Notes: generated by a model not told the origin, from the letters alone. DNA of 64,000 nucleotides from Streptomyces sp. I05A-00742 (GCF_013055795.1 NZ_JABETO010000003.1:87074-151073), one strand, 5' to 3'; counted from the first letter of the stretch, positions 45,140 through 54,242 are shown. Program-made: numbers and translations.

Positions 45140-45496
45140 GTGTTCATCGCCTTCGTCACGGTCACCATCCTCGGCGTGGTCTTCAACGGTGCCGCCGCCG
45201 TCACCTACCTGATCGGCCATGAATACCCCAAGACCCAGGCGGACATGAAGGGCATACCCCGGAAGTACGTACCGGTGCTGGGCGCGTTGCTGGCCGCGGG
45301 CACCCTGGGGCTGCTGGCCGGGCTCGCCGTGCCGATTCTGGGAACGCTCGCCGCCTGCGGCCTCATCCTCTACTTCATCGGCGCGATCATCGCCCATGTG
45401 CGGGTGGGCTCCCGGGACATCGTGGGAGGGATCGTGTTCCTGGCCACCGCGGTGGCCGTGCTGGTCCTGGGCCTGGCCGACCACGGCGTCTCGTAG
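45140..45496 (+). CDS. Small DoxX-like membrane protein
   Basis: The 118-residue protein has four predicted membrane helices starting directly at the N-terminus (FIAFVTVTILGVVFNGAAAV). The charged loop HEYPKTQADMKGIPRKYVPV precedes the second. Layout and length fit DoxX-like proteins. The function is unknown. The GTG start is supported by GGAGAG 4 nt upstream. It is convergent with the AMP-ligase gene of the meroterpenoid cluster and probably marks its left edge. Confidence 0.78.
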   Translation: MFIAFVTVTILGVVFNGAAAVTYLIGHEYPKTQADMKGIPRKYVPVLGALLAAGTLGLLAGLAVPILGTLAACGLILYFIGAIIAHVRVGSRDIVGGIVFLATAVAVLVLGLADHGVS

Positions 45497-45548
45497 TCCG
45501 CGCGGCGCCGAGGGCGGCCGCCGAGGTTCCCGGGTGCGGGGGCCGGCG

Positions 45549-47147
45549 CTACAGGCCGGCCTCCAGGCGGCGGGAGAGTTCGACCCGGCGGGTCTTCAGC
45601 GTGGCGGTGCGCGGCAGTTCGGCCAGCGGGATCTGGACGGGATCCGCCAGCAGCGGGTACGCGGCCGTGGCTGCGCGCCAGCGGTCCGGGTCCAGCGGCT
45701 CGTCGCGGTGGGTACAGACGACCGGGACCGCCTTGCCCCCCGGGCCCGGCACCACGACGACCTCGGCCAGCTCCGCCAGCTCGTCCAGGACGATGTCCTC
45801 GATCTCCAGGCTGCTGCCCACCCCGGGGATCGCGTCGAACTCGCGGTCGAGCATGTGCAGGCAGCCGAACGAGGTGCGGTAGCCGACGTCCCCGGTACGC
45901 CACCAGCCGTCGCGCAGGTTGGCGTCGTAGCGCTCCTGCTCGCCGTGGTAGGTCTTCGCCAGGCCGTCCCAGCGGACCTCGATGAAGCCGGGATTCCGCT
46001 GCGAGGGCCGCCTGCCGTCCCGGCTCACCAGCCTGACCCGGGCGCTGCCGGGCAGGGGATAGCCCACGCAGCGGCCGTCCATCCGGTGGACGAACCGGCG
46101 GTAGTAGGGCCGGCCGGCCGCGGGGCCGACCTCGCTCTGCCCGTAGATCTGGAAGAACTGCGCCCGCCGGTCGGAGGCGTGCAGCAGCCGGCGGACCGTC
46201 CTCGGGTGGATCGCGTCGAAGGTGCTGCTGAAGTACTTCACCGACGCGAACGGGCGGCGTGCGTCGTCGGCCAGATCCTCCCAGGCCAGGAAGGAGTTGG
46301 GGAGCGCCTCGATCAGCCAGGGGCGGTGCTCGGCGAAGAACGCGGCGACGGCGTCCGGGGCGCTGTCGTTCACCAGCAGCGCCGGCATCCCCTGGAGGAG
46401 GCAGAGCGACATCGCCGCGAATGTCCGGGAGTGGCCGAAGGGGATGTGGATGGCGACGGTCCCCCGCTTTCTCATCAGCCCCAGGAGGAACAACTGCGGG
46501 CGCAGCCGGGACCGCATCGTCCGCGGCGTGTGCACGACCAGCTTGGGCAGTCCCGTGGTGCCGGAGGTGTGCGTGATCATGGCCGGCTCGTCCGGGCCGC
46601 GCAGCACCGGCCGCACCGGCACCGAGCCGTCCAGCCCGGCGAGCGCGACCGCGCCCGGGCCGGCGTCGCCCACACCGATCACGCCCCGGGTCAGCACCGC
46701 CAGGTCCACACCGTCCTCCGTGAGAGAGCGGAGCTTGGGCCCGTCGGTGACCAGGTGCGGCCGCTCCAGCCGGGCCAGCAACGCGGCGACGGCCTCGGAG
46801 TCCAGGTGCTGCGAGAGCATGACCGGGACCGCGCCGACGCGCTCCACCGCCGACCCGAGCAGCCAGAGGTCGAAGTTGGGGGCCTTGCAGATCACCACAT
46901 GGTTGCCGGGGCGCACCCCGGCGACGGCGAGCCGGTTCGCGATGTCCGCCACGAAGTCGGCGAGTTGACGGACCGTCAGTCGGCGCCCGGCGTCCGGCAG
47001 GACGTCGAGGTCGTGGTCGAGGACGAGCGGCATGGCGCCGCGGACGCGCGCGGCTCTCTCCGGTACGACACCGAGATGGAGGCCGTACTTGTGGATCGGC
47101 CCACGGGCCGATCCACGATCCGGCTTGTACGACAACAGGCTTCCCAC
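45549..47147 (-). CDS. AMP-forming acyl/aryl-CoA ligase-like enzyme (possible diazotase-type)
   Basis: The 532-residue ANL-superfamily adenylating enzyme has the ATP loop THTSGTTGLPK, YGQSEVGPA, the hinge-side WWRTGDVGY and the C-terminal catalytic Lys in TATLKTRR. The family adenylates carboxylates. In aminated naphthoquinone and cremeomycin-type pathways, homologues instead use ATP and nitrite to diazotise an aryl amine. With an aminotransferase in this cluster, that role is possible but unproven. The GTG start has GGGAG upstream. A 12-bp-arm hairpin lies in codons 11-19. Confidence 0.82.
   Translation of the reverse strand: MGSLLSYKPDRGSARGPIHKYGLHLGVVPERAARVRGAMPLVLDHDLDVLPDAGRRLTVRQLADFVADIANRLAVAGVRPGNHVVICKAPNFDLWLLGSAVERVGAVPVMLSQHLDSEAVAALLARLERPHLVTDGPKLRSLTEDGVDLAVLTRGVIGVGDAGPGAVALAGLDGSVPVRPVLRGPDEPAMITHTSGTTGLPKLVVHTPRTMRSRLRPQLFLLGLMRKRGTVAIHIPFGHSRTFAAMSLCLLQGMPALLVNDSAPDAVAAFFAEHRPWLIEALPNSFLAWEDLADDARRPFASVKYFSSTFDAIHPRTVRRLLHASDRRAQFFQIYGQSEVGPAAGRPYYRRFVHRMDGRCVGYPLPGSARVRLVSRDGRRPSQRNPGFIEVRWDGLAKTYHGEQERYDANLRDGWWRTGDVGYRTSFGCLHMLDREFDAIPGVGSSLEIEDIVLDELAELAEVVVVPGPGGKAVPVVCTHRDEPLDPDRWRAATAAYPLLADPVQIPLAELPRTATLKTRRVELSRRLEAGL
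47091..47116 (-). repeat. 12-bp-arm inverted repeat inside the 5' end of the ligase gene
   Basis: GTGGATCGGCCC (47091-47102), a two-base centre, GGGCCGATCCAC (47105-47116). The perfect dyad begins about 30 nt after the ligase start codon. It could fold in the mRNA near the ribosome entry site or be a protein-binding site placed just inside the gene. Confidence 0.6.
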
Positions 47148-47199
47148 GAGATCTCCCTTTGCGTCCGACCGGGCGGGGGTACGGGGTGCGGTTACGGCA

Positions 47200-48285
47200 T
47201 CAGCGGTCGCGGTAGGCGACCATGCCGGCCAGTTCCTCCAGGCGCAGGCGCCAGCGGTGCGGCAGGCCGGCGTCCGCCAGGGCCGCACGGGCGTCGGCCA
47301 CCAGGGCGTCGATCCGCTCCTCGACCTCCGCGCGCACTCCGGAGGCGAGCAGAGCGGCGCGGAGTCCGGCCGGGTTCCGGCCGGCGCGGCGGCTCTCCCC
47401 GACCAGCCGGGCGACCCGCGGATCCTTGGCCGCGGCCAGCGCGACCAGCAGGGTCATCTTGTGCCCGCCGATGTCCAGGCCGGTCGGCTTGCCGGTCACC
47501 GTCGCGTCACCGAACGCGTCGAGCAGGTCGTCCCGCAGCTGGAACGCCTCGCCGGCCGCGACCCCGTAGGCCTCGAAGGCCGCGTCCAGCCCCGGGTGTC
47601 CGGCGATGGCCGCGCCGAGGGCGAGGGGACGGTGGATGGTGTAGCGGCCGGACTTGCAGACGGCGACCCAGCGGGCCAGCTCCGGATCCGGATCCGTCTC
47701 GGCGGCCAGGGCGATGTCCAGCTGCTGGCCGACGATCATCTCCGTGACCAGCTCGTGCCACACCCGCGCCGCCGGGCCGGCGAGCCCGCCCGCGAGCCGG
47801 TTCGCGTAGCTGAGCGCCAGGTCCCCGGCGAGGATGGCGACTCCCTCCCCGTACCGGCGGGACTCCCCCGCCCAGCCGCGTCGCGCGTGAAGGTCCGCGT
47901 ACGCGGCGTGGGCGGTCGGGACGCCGCGCCGGATGGGCGAGTTGTCCATGATGTCGTCGTGGAGGAGCGCGAACGCGTGCAGCAGCTCCAGCGCCGCCGC
48001 CGCGTCGACGACCATGTTCTCGTCGGTCACAGCCTCGTCCGCGGTGGCGCCGGCCGCCAGGTAGCCGGTGACGCAGAACAGGGGACGCAGCCGCTTGCCT
48101 CCCGCCGCGACCAGCTCCGCGACGGCCGCCACCGGCACGGCCACCCGGGCGTCCACGGCACTCCAGCGCGCCTCCTCGGCACTCAGCAACCGCTCGATCC
48201 GCCGGTCGACGCGATCCAGGAGCCTGCCGCAGGCCTCCTGGTCGACGGCACCGCGCTCCGGCACCGCCTCCGCACTTCCTGCCAT
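47200..48285 (-). CDS. Short-chain polyprenyl diphosphate synthase (GGPP/FPP synthase type)
   Basis: The 361-residue trans-prenyltransferase has the first Asp-rich motif D110-D-I-M-D114 without the bacterial two-residue insertion and the second in LRDDLLDAFGD. Phe105, five residues before the first motif, limits chain length to about C15-C20. It makes the allylic diphosphate used by the cluster's aromatic prenyltransferase. GGAG lies 9 nt before the ATG. The ligase gene follows after 52 bp, suggesting cotranscription. Confidence 0.88.
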   Translation of the reverse strand: MAGSAEAVPERGAVDQEACGRLLDRVDRRIERLLSAEEARWSAVDARVAVPVAAVAELVAAGGKRLRPLFCVTGYLAAGATADEAVTDENMVVDAAAALELLHAFALLHDDIMDNSPIRRGVPTAHAAYADLHARRGWAGESRRYGEGVAILAGDLALSYANRLAGGLAGPAARVWHELVTEMIVGQQLDIALAAETDPDPELARWVAVCKSGRYTIHRPLALGAAIAGHPGLDAAFEAYGVAAGEAFQLRDDLLDAFGDATVTGKPTGLDIGGHKMTLLVALAAAKDPRVARLVGESRRAGRNPAGLRAALLASGVRAEVEERIDALVADARAALADAGLPHRWRLRLEELAGMVAYRDR

Positions 48286-48826
48286 CGTCGACTGCTCCGA
48301 CGGCCCCGGCCGCTCTGAACACTCCAGCTGTTCCGGCACTCCCACTCCCCTGCCTCTGGTCGGCTCCTCAAGTTCAACCGGCTCACCCGCCTCACGGAGC
48401 CCACGTCTCCCGGCCGCCCCGATTCCTGCCGCTCCGGCGGCAGTTCGGACGTCACGTTCCTGGTGGCCGTTGTCTCCCTCGGGCCCCGGCGCTCGGCGAG
48501 CGGAACTCGGGTAGGGCCGACGGCAGATCTCGTATGCCCGGAAACGGCGTCCTCCCGCCGGATTCCGCGTTCCGTACGAACGCGGCCGTCCCGACGGTGA
48601 CCGGCGGACCGTGAAGCGCATCCTTGACGCCGTCCCTTGCCGGGGAATACGCGGCGAGTTGGCCCCGGCTTGGCGGCAAGCAAGCACCAATTCCATGACC
48701 CGGTGGCCCCCAAGTCACCGCTGACACTCTCACTGCGGAGGCGGCCGGCCCCCCTGTCCCCCAGAATTCCGCCGCCGCGCGGCCGCTCCGGCCGCGCCGG
48801 CATTCCACCCGAGAGAGCGACACCAC
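48286..48826. promoter_or_regulatory. 541-bp divergent control region of the meroterpenoid cluster
   Basis: No convincing gene. It separates the leftward prenyl synthase-ligase pair from the rightward cupin-aminotransferase genes. A possible promoter (TTGACG at 48624-48629, AATACG at 48646-48651, 16-bp spacer) is about 175 bp ahead of the cupin gene. No clear SARP heptamer array was found. Confidence 0.4.
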
Positions 48827-49375
48827 ATGAGCGGTCTCATCGTCCCGCCCGGCCACGGGCGGACACTCGTCACCAAAGCGCAGGACGTGACCTTCAAGGT
48901 CACGGCCGCGGACGGCTCCTCCTCGTCCGTGTTCGAGGTGGTCGTGCCACCGGGGTTCGACGTCGGCGCGCACACCCACAGCCATTCCCAGGAGTTCTTC
49001 TACATTCTGGAAGGGGAGTTGGAGCTCTTCGCGTTCGAGCCCGTCGAGCGGACCCGGGACACCTGGCACGACTGGGAGTCACCGAGCGGCGACCGCGCCT
49101 TCCGGGCGGTCACGGGCAGCTGCATGTTCGTGCCGCCGGGCACCCCGCACGCCTTCCGCAACCGCACGGACGAACCGGCCCGCATGCTCTTCCAGAGCTC
49201 CCCCTCGCCGGACCACGAGCGCTACTTCGAGGAGATCGTCGAGATCTTCGCCGCCGGCCGGTCGGTGGACTCCGAGGCCGTGGAGCGGATGCGCGAGCGC
49301 CACGACGTCCAGCAGATCACCCCGCTCCGCTACACCCCGCCCGCCCCGGACCCGGCCGGACGGGCCACGGCGTGA
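48827..49375 (+). CDS. Cupin domain protein, candidate quinone-forming oxygenase
   Basis: The 182-residue single-domain cupin carries the first metal motif H49-T-H51-S-H53-S-Q-E56, then FYILEGELELF, and the second motif in FVPPGTPHAF. A cupin-family monooxygenase encoded near rppA in Streptomyces (MomA type) oxidises tetrahydroxynaphthalene to a quinone. Position beside the type III PKS and aminotransferase makes that the best guess here. It may instead be a later tailoring enzyme. It is the first gene of a rightward group. Confidence 0.8.
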   Translation: MSGLIVPPGHGRTLVTKAQDVTFKVTAADGSSSSVFEVVVPPGFDVGAHTHSHSQEFFYILEGELELFAFEPVERTRDTWHDWESPSGDRAFRAVTGSCMFVPPGTPHAFRNRTDEPARMLFQSSPSPDHERYFEEIVEIFAAGRSVDSEAVERMRERHDVQQITPLRYTPPAPDPAGRATA

Positions 49376-49421
49376 CCGGTGCACGACCCGACCAGGGACG
49401 AAGAGTTGAGGACGGCCTCTG

Positions 49422-50573
49422 ATGACTGTGACGACCACGGACAGCATCCCGCTCGTGCACGCGAGCCTGGGCGAGCGGGAACTCGCCGCCGTCGCCGAGG
49501 TGTTCGCCTCGGGCTGGCCGGCCGGCCAGGGCCCGCGGGGCAAGGCGCTCGAAGCGCAGCTGACGCGGCACTACGGCGTCGGTGACGCGGTCGCGCTGAG
49601 CAACTGCGGCGCGGCGCTCCACCTGGCCATGCTGGCGCTCGGCGTCGAGCCCGGCGACGAGGTGATCGTCGCCGACTACACCTTCCCCGCCCCGGCCCAC
49701 GCGGTGCGCTACGTCGGCGCGACCCCCGTCTTCGCGGACGTGCGCGGCGACACCGGCACCGTCGACCCGCGGGCGGTGGCGGATCTGATCGGCCCGCGCA
49801 CGGTGGGCGTGATCGCGGTGGACACCGTCGGGCTGCCCGCCGACTACACCGAACTGATGGCCGTCGCCGGCCGCCACGGCCTGTTCGTCGTCGAGGACGC
49901 CGCCTGCGCGGTCGGCGCCTCCTACCAGGGGCGCCCGGCGGGCGCGCTGGCGCCGGTGGCCTGCCTCTCCTTCCACGGCCGCAAGGGCGCCAGCAGCGGT
50001 GAGGGCGGGGCGCTGCTCGCCGCCGACCCGGTGATCGGGGCGGACGCCCGGCTGCGGTCGTCGTTCGGCATCGGGAGCATCTACGACCAGGCGCGGATGG
50101 CCGGCCTGCCGATCCCCTCGTTCACCGACATCGGCTACAACTACAAGCTCTCCGACATCGCCGCCGCGATCCTCCAGGTGCAGTTGGAGCGGGTCGGCGA
50201 ACTCCTGGAACGCCGGAGCGCGATCGCGGCCTCGTACGCGGAGCTACTGGCCGACGAGGAGTTGCTCACGGTGCCGTCCGTGCCCGGGGACCGCACCCAC
50301 GCCTGGCAGTCCTACCTGGTGACCCTCGACCCGCGCGTGGACCGCTCCGGGCTCGCCGCCGCGCTGCGCGCCCGGGGCATCGGCTGCGGGCACGGCACCT
50401 GGGCCTGCCATCTCCAGCCGGTGTACGACGCCGCGCGGCGCTGTCCGGTCTCGGCGGATCTCTTCCACCGCAACCTGGCCATACCCATGCACGCCGAACT
50501 CCGCCCGGACCAGGTCGAACGCGTCGTGGACGTGCTGCGGGCCGAGCTGCGGAACAATCTGCGCACGGGCTGA
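49422..50573 (+). CDS. DegT/DnrJ/EryC1/StrS family PLP aminotransferase
   Basis: The 383-residue fold-type I aminotransferase has the PLP lysine K188 in LSFHGRKGASSGEGG, and DYTFPAPAHAVRYVGATPVF and VVEDAACAVGASYQG earlier. DegT-family enzymes usually aminate keto sugars; in furaquinocin-type clusters a member aminates a naphthoquinone derived from THN. That role fits the rppA neighbour and the lack of any sugar gene here. It begins 46 bp after the cupin gene. Confidence 0.88.
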   Translation: MTVTTTDSIPLVHASLGERELAAVAEVFASGWPAGQGPRGKALEAQLTRHYGVGDAVALSNCGAALHLAMLALGVEPGDEVIVADYTFPAPAHAVRYVGATPVFADVRGDTGTVDPRAVADLIGPRTVGVIAVDTVGLPADYTELMAVAGRHGLFVVEDAACAVGASYQGRPAGALAPVACLSFHGRKGASSGEGGALLAADPVIGADARLRSSFGIGSIYDQARMAGLPIPSFTDIGYNYKLSDIAAAILQVQLERVGELLERRSAIAASYAELLADEELLTVPSVPGDRTHAWQSYLVTLDPRVDRSGLAAALRARGIGCGHGTWACHLQPVYDAARRCPVSADLFHRNLAIPMHAELRPDQVERVVDVLRAELRNNLRTG

Positions 50574-50685
50574 CCGACGTGCCGGAGAGCGGCGCCGACA
50601 CCCTGCCGGCCGGCCCGGGCCCCGGCGGCAAGTCGGCGCCAAGGAGCGGGCAAGCCCGGCGTACGACATTGACACCCTGATAGCA

Positions 50686-50718
50686 GAAGACAGCGGAAAA
50701 AAGCAGAGAATTGTCTTC
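50686..50718 (+). promoter_or_regulatory. Inverted repeat in the rppA upstream region
   Basis: GAAGACA (50686-50692) and TGTCTTC (50712-50718) flank a 19-bp purine-rich centre, 25 bp before the rppA ATG, within an unusually AT-rich stretch. A TTGACA box lies at 50669-50674. It may be an operator or activator site for a separate rppA-methyltransferase promoter. Confidence 0.45.
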
Positions 50719-50743
50719 ACTTTCCGAGAGGCAGACGCCGGAC

Positions 50744-51868
50744 ATGCCCATCCTGTGCAAACCCGCGGTGCGCGTACCGGATTACACCATCACCATGGAG
50801 CAGACCCTGGATTTCGCCGGAAAAGCCCATGCGGGAAAGCCGCAACTGCCGCTCGCACTCCGTCTGATAGAGAACACCGGAGTGCGGAAGCGACATCTGG
50901 TGCAGCCCATCGAGAAGACCCTGGACCATCCGGGCTTCGAGGAACGCAACCGCGTCTACGAGACCGAATCGAAAAAGCGCTGCCCCGACGCCGTCGAAGA
51001 GGCCCTGGCGAACGCCCTACTGCGGGCCGAGGACATCGACGCCATCATCTATGTGTCGTGCACCGGATTTATGATGCCCTCGCTCACCGCATGGCTGATC
51101 AACACCATGGGATTCCGTTACGACACCCGCCAGTTGCCCATCGCCCAGCTGGGCTGCGCGGCGGGCGGGGCGGCGATCAACCGCGCCCATGACTTCTGCG
51201 CGGCCCACCCCGACAGCAACGTACTGATCGTCTCGTGCGAGTTCTGCTCGCTGTGCTACCAGCCCGACGCCGACGACATCGGCTCGCTGCTGTCCGACGG
51301 GCTGTTCGGCGACGCGGTCGCGGCGGCCGTGGTGCGCGGCCGGGGCGGCCCCGGCGTCACCGGTGTCCAGCTGCGGCGCAACGCCTCGTACCTCATCCCG
51401 AACACCGAGGAGTGGATCTCGTACGCCGTCCGCGCCACCGGGTTCCACTTCCAGCTCGACCGCCGGGTGCCGGGCACCATGGAGCCGCTCGCCCCGGTGC
51501 TGCGCGACCTCGCCGCGGGCAACGGCTGGGACGCGGCGGACCTCGACTTCTACATCATCCACGCCGGCGGGCCCCGGATCCTGGACGACCTCGCCCGGTA
51601 CCTCGGGGTCGAGCGCACGGTCTTCCGGCACAGCTGGGGGACGCTGACCGAGTACGGGAACATCGCCAGCGCCGTGGTCCTCGACGCGCTGCGCAGACGG
51701 TTCGAGGAGGGGCCGCTGCCCATGGACGCCACCGGCGTGATCGCCGGCTTCGGCCCCGGGATCACCGCGGAGATGGCCCTGGGCACCTGGGTCGACGGCA
51801 CGGCCCACCGCGGGGAGCGCCCGGCCGCCGAGGCCGCGCCGCGCCCGTACGCGGGGAGGACCGCATGA
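50744..51868 (+). CDS. rppA: Type III polyketide synthase, RppA-like 1,3,6,8-tetrahydroxynaphthalene synthase
   Basis: The 374-residue chalcone-synthase-fold enzyme has the nucleophile C138 in LGCAAGG, H273 in IIHAGGPRIL and N306 in EYGNIAS. C106 in YVSCTGFMMPSL is the extra cysteine of bacterial THN synthases, and Y227 lies at the position tied to malonyl-starter use. It condenses five malonyl-CoA into THN. Overall similarity to S. griseus RppA is strong throughout (as recalled, not aligned). The methyltransferase start overlaps the stop (ATGA). Confidence 0.92.
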   Translation: MPILCKPAVRVPDYTITMEQTLDFAGKAHAGKPQLPLALRLIENTGVRKRHLVQPIEKTLDHPGFEERNRVYETESKKRCPDAVEEALANALLRAEDIDAIIYVSCTGFMMPSLTAWLINTMGFRYDTRQLPIAQLGCAAGGAAINRAHDFCAAHPDSNVLIVSCEFCSLCYQPDADDIGSLLSDGLFGDAVAAAVVRGRGGPGVTGVQLRRNASYLIPNTEEWISYAVRATGFHFQLDRRVPGTMEPLAPVLRDLAAGNGWDAADLDFYIIHAGGPRILDDLARYLGVERTVFRHSWGTLTEYGNIASAVVLDALRRRFEEGPLPMDATGVIAGFGPGITAEMALGTWVDGTAHRGERPAAEAAPRPYAGRTA

Positions 51869-52893
51869 GCGGCACCGGCACGGACACCACCGTCGGCGCG
51901 CAGGCCGGACCCACGTCGGACCGGATCATGCGGATGATCAACGGCTACTGGGCCACCGGAGTGCTGGGCACGGCGGCGACGTTCGACCTGTTCACGCATC
52001 TGGAGGACGGCGCCGCCACGCCGGAGGCGCTGGCCGGGCGGGCCGGGATCGCGCCGCGCGGCGCGCAGGCGCTCCTGGACGGTCTGGTCGCGCTGGGCCT
52101 GGTCGAGGTGGCGGGGGGCCGCTACCGCAACACCCCGGAGGCGGCCGCCTTTCTCGTGGCGGGCCGGCCGGCGTCGCTGGCCGGGTTCGCCCGCCTCAAG
52201 ATGGGCCACCTGGGCTCGCTGGCCGCACTGCCCGACGTCGTACGCGCCGGAGGGCCTGTGGCGGACGCGGTGGTGGAGATCGCCGACAACCCGCACTGGG
52301 AGAACCTCGTCCAGGCCATCGCCGCGCAGTCCGTGCCCGTGGCGCACATCGCCGCCGAGGCGCTGGGGCTGGCCGGCGCGGGGAAGATCTCGATCCTCGA
52401 CATCGGCGGCGGTTCGGGGGTCTGCTCGGCCGTCTGGCTCGGACTCAACCCCGACGCCCGCGCCACCCAGATCGACTGGGCGCCGGTCAACGCGATCGCC
52501 CGGCGGCTGCTGGCCGAACAGGGCGTGGGCGACCGGGTCGACCACGTCGACGGCGACTTCCACACCGTCGACTTCGGCGCGGGCGACCACGACGTCGTCA
52601 TGTACTCCAACATCGCCCACCAGGAAGGGCCCGAGGACAACCAGGCGGTCTTCACCCGGATACGCGGGGCGCTGCGGCCCGGCGGCACGCTCGTCGTCTC
52701 CGACTACATCACCGACGACGACCGCAGCGGCCCGCCCTTCGCCCTGACCTTCGCCGGGGAGATGCTCCTCAAGAGCCGGCACGGCTCCACCTGGCGGCGC
52801 CGCGACTATCAAAGGTGGCTCACCGCCGCCGGGTTCGAGGACATCCGTTTCCTGGACACCCCGTCCCCCACCACCCTCGTGCTCGCCCGCTGA
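51865..52893 (+). CDS. SAM-dependent O-methyltransferase
   Basis: The 342-residue plant-COMT-type methyltransferase has an N-terminal winged-helix dimerisation domain (15-100, GYWATGVLGTAATFDLFTHL), then the Rossmann fold with ILDIGGGSGVCSAVWL and the later ALRPGGTLVVSDYI. It probably methylates a phenolic oxygen, or a carbon, of the naphthalene core. The ATGA overlap with rppA couples the two, so it likely acts early. It ends convergently with the SARP gene across a strong hairpin. Confidence 0.87.
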   Translation: MSGTGTDTTVGAQAGPTSDRIMRMINGYWATGVLGTAATFDLFTHLEDGAATPEALAGRAGIAPRGAQALLDGLVALGLVEVAGGRYRNTPEAAAFLVAGRPASLAGFARLKMGHLGSLAALPDVVRAGGPVADAVVEIADNPHWENLVQAIAAQSVPVAHIAAEALGLAGAGKISILDIGGGSGVCSAVWLGLNPDARATQIDWAPVNAIARRLLAEQGVGDRVDHVDGDFHTVDFGAGDHDVVMYSNIAHQEGPEDNQAVFTRIRGALRPGGTLVVSDYITDDDRSGPPFALTFAGEMLLKSRHGSTWRRRDYQRWLTAAGFEDIRFLDTPSPTTLVLAR

Positions 52894-52900
52894 CGGTGGA

Positions 52901-52944
52901 GCCTCCGGTGCGGCGGCCCGGTCGGGGACCGCCACGCCGGAGGC
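52901..52944. terminator. Bidirectional terminator between methyltransferase and SARP genes
   Basis: Arms of 16 bp (52901-52916 and 52929-52944) with two mismatches and a 12-nt loop. The right arm is followed by CTTTCC. It occupies the 90-bp gap between convergent genes. Confidence 0.7.
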
Positions 52945-52983
52945 CTTTCCGGCGACGGGATGGCGCCGGGCGGCGGGAGAGCG

Positions 52984-54057
52984 CTAGGAGCGCTCCAGTT
53001 CCGGTGCCTGGCGCAGGATCTCCAGTTCCAGGTGCTGGAGCGCGGGGCTGGGCGAGATGCCCAGGTCCTCCACCATCTTCTTCTGGTGGGCCCGCAGCAC
53101 CGACAGCGCGTCGGCCTGCCGGCCCGCCCGGTACAGCGCGAGGGTCAGCAGTTCGCAGCCGTACTCGCGCAGCGGATGGGCCTGGGTGAAGGCCACCAGT
53201 TCGGGCACCGCCATCTCGTGGTTGCCCACCGCGATCAGGGTGGCGCAGCGGCTCTCGATCACCGACAGGCGCAGTTCCTCCAGGCGTACGGCCTCGGGGG
53301 CGACATGCGGGGCCGCTGCCATCTCCGCGTAGGCCTCGCCCCGCCACAGGGCCAGGCCCGCCTCGAACGCGTACAGCGCCCGCTGTGGATCGCCCCGGTC
53401 CAGCGCCTGCCAGCCGGCGGTGGCGCTCTCCCAGAAGCGGTGGGCGTCGACTTCGACGGCCCGGCTGTTGAGCAGGTAGCCGCGCCCGCGTGTGCACAGC
53501 ACCGTCGCCGGGGTGCGCGGCGCCCGGTGCGGTTCCAGGGCGCGCCGCAGATTGGCGATGTACGCGTGCAGCGAAGTGATCGCCGACTGCGGCGGCCGGC
53601 CGTCCCACAGCGCCTCCACCAGGACGTCGACCGAGACCGGCTGGCCCACCTGGCTCACCAGCAGCACGAGCGCCGCACGCTGCTTGGGCGCGCCGAGGTC
53701 CACCCACCGGCCGCCGACGGCCGCCTCGACCGGGCCGAGTACCCGGAACTCCACCTCGGCGTCCGTCGCGGGACGGTGCGGTGGCCCGGCCGCGGCGGTG
53801 TCCGGGACGCGGTCGTCGCGGCGGCGGGTGATGTCGAGGTCCAGCGCCTGGCTGACGTACTGCTTGAGCGTCTCGTTGGCGCGCTGCAACTCCTGGACCT
53901 CGCGCTCGAGTTCCGCTATGCGCTGCGCACCGGTGGTTTCCGTGCCCCTCTCCGGCCCCTGCTCGGCAGCGGCCTGTCTTCCGCGCGGTCCGACGGCCAC
54001 CGGGACGGCGGTCATGGTGCTGCGGCGGATTCCCCTGTCCATCGTCTCTGCACTCAT
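52984..54057 (-). CDS. SARP-type regulator with N-terminal coiled coil
   Basis: The 357-residue regulator has a winged-helix DNA-binding domain (about 102-190, VEFRVLGPVEAAVGGRWVDL; ITSLHAYIANLRRALE) and a BTAD domain (about 200-350, EAGLALWRGEAYAE). This is the SARP layout of pathway-specific activators that bind direct repeats upstream of biosynthetic promoters. Residues 46-75 form a leucine-zipper-like coiled coil (IAELEREVQELQRANETLKQ) very like IS3-type OrfA proteins. It is probably the cluster activator. Confidence 0.86.
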   Translation of the reverse strand: MSAETMDRGIRRSTMTAVPVAVGPRGRQAAAEQGPERGTETTGAQRIAELEREVQELQRANETLKQYVSQALDLDITRRRDDRVPDTAAAGPPHRPATDAEVEFRVLGPVEAAVGGRWVDLGAPKQRAALVLLVSQVGQPVSVDVLVEALWDGRPPQSAITSLHAYIANLRRALEPHRAPRTPATVLCTRGRGYLLNSRAVEVDAHRFWESATAGWQALDRGDPQRALYAFEAGLALWRGEAYAEMAAAPHVAPEAVRLEELRLSVIESRCATLIAVGNHEMAVPELVAFTQAHPLREYGCELLTLALYRAGRQADALSVLRAHQKKMVEDLGISPSPALQHLELEILRQAPELERS

Positions 54058-54242
54058 AGGGTCTGCCCCGAAAGTGTGTGTCCGGACATGCCCCGGACTG
54101 CGCATGCGGTCGCCTCTGCCACAAGACCCGCTCCGACGTTCACGTCGCACGGCCCGGTCCGTTCCGCTCGGTCCCCGGGCCGGCGTCCCGCACACGGGCC
54201 CGGCGCCGCGCGGGGCGGCGCGGGGGCCCGTGGCGGGGTGGT

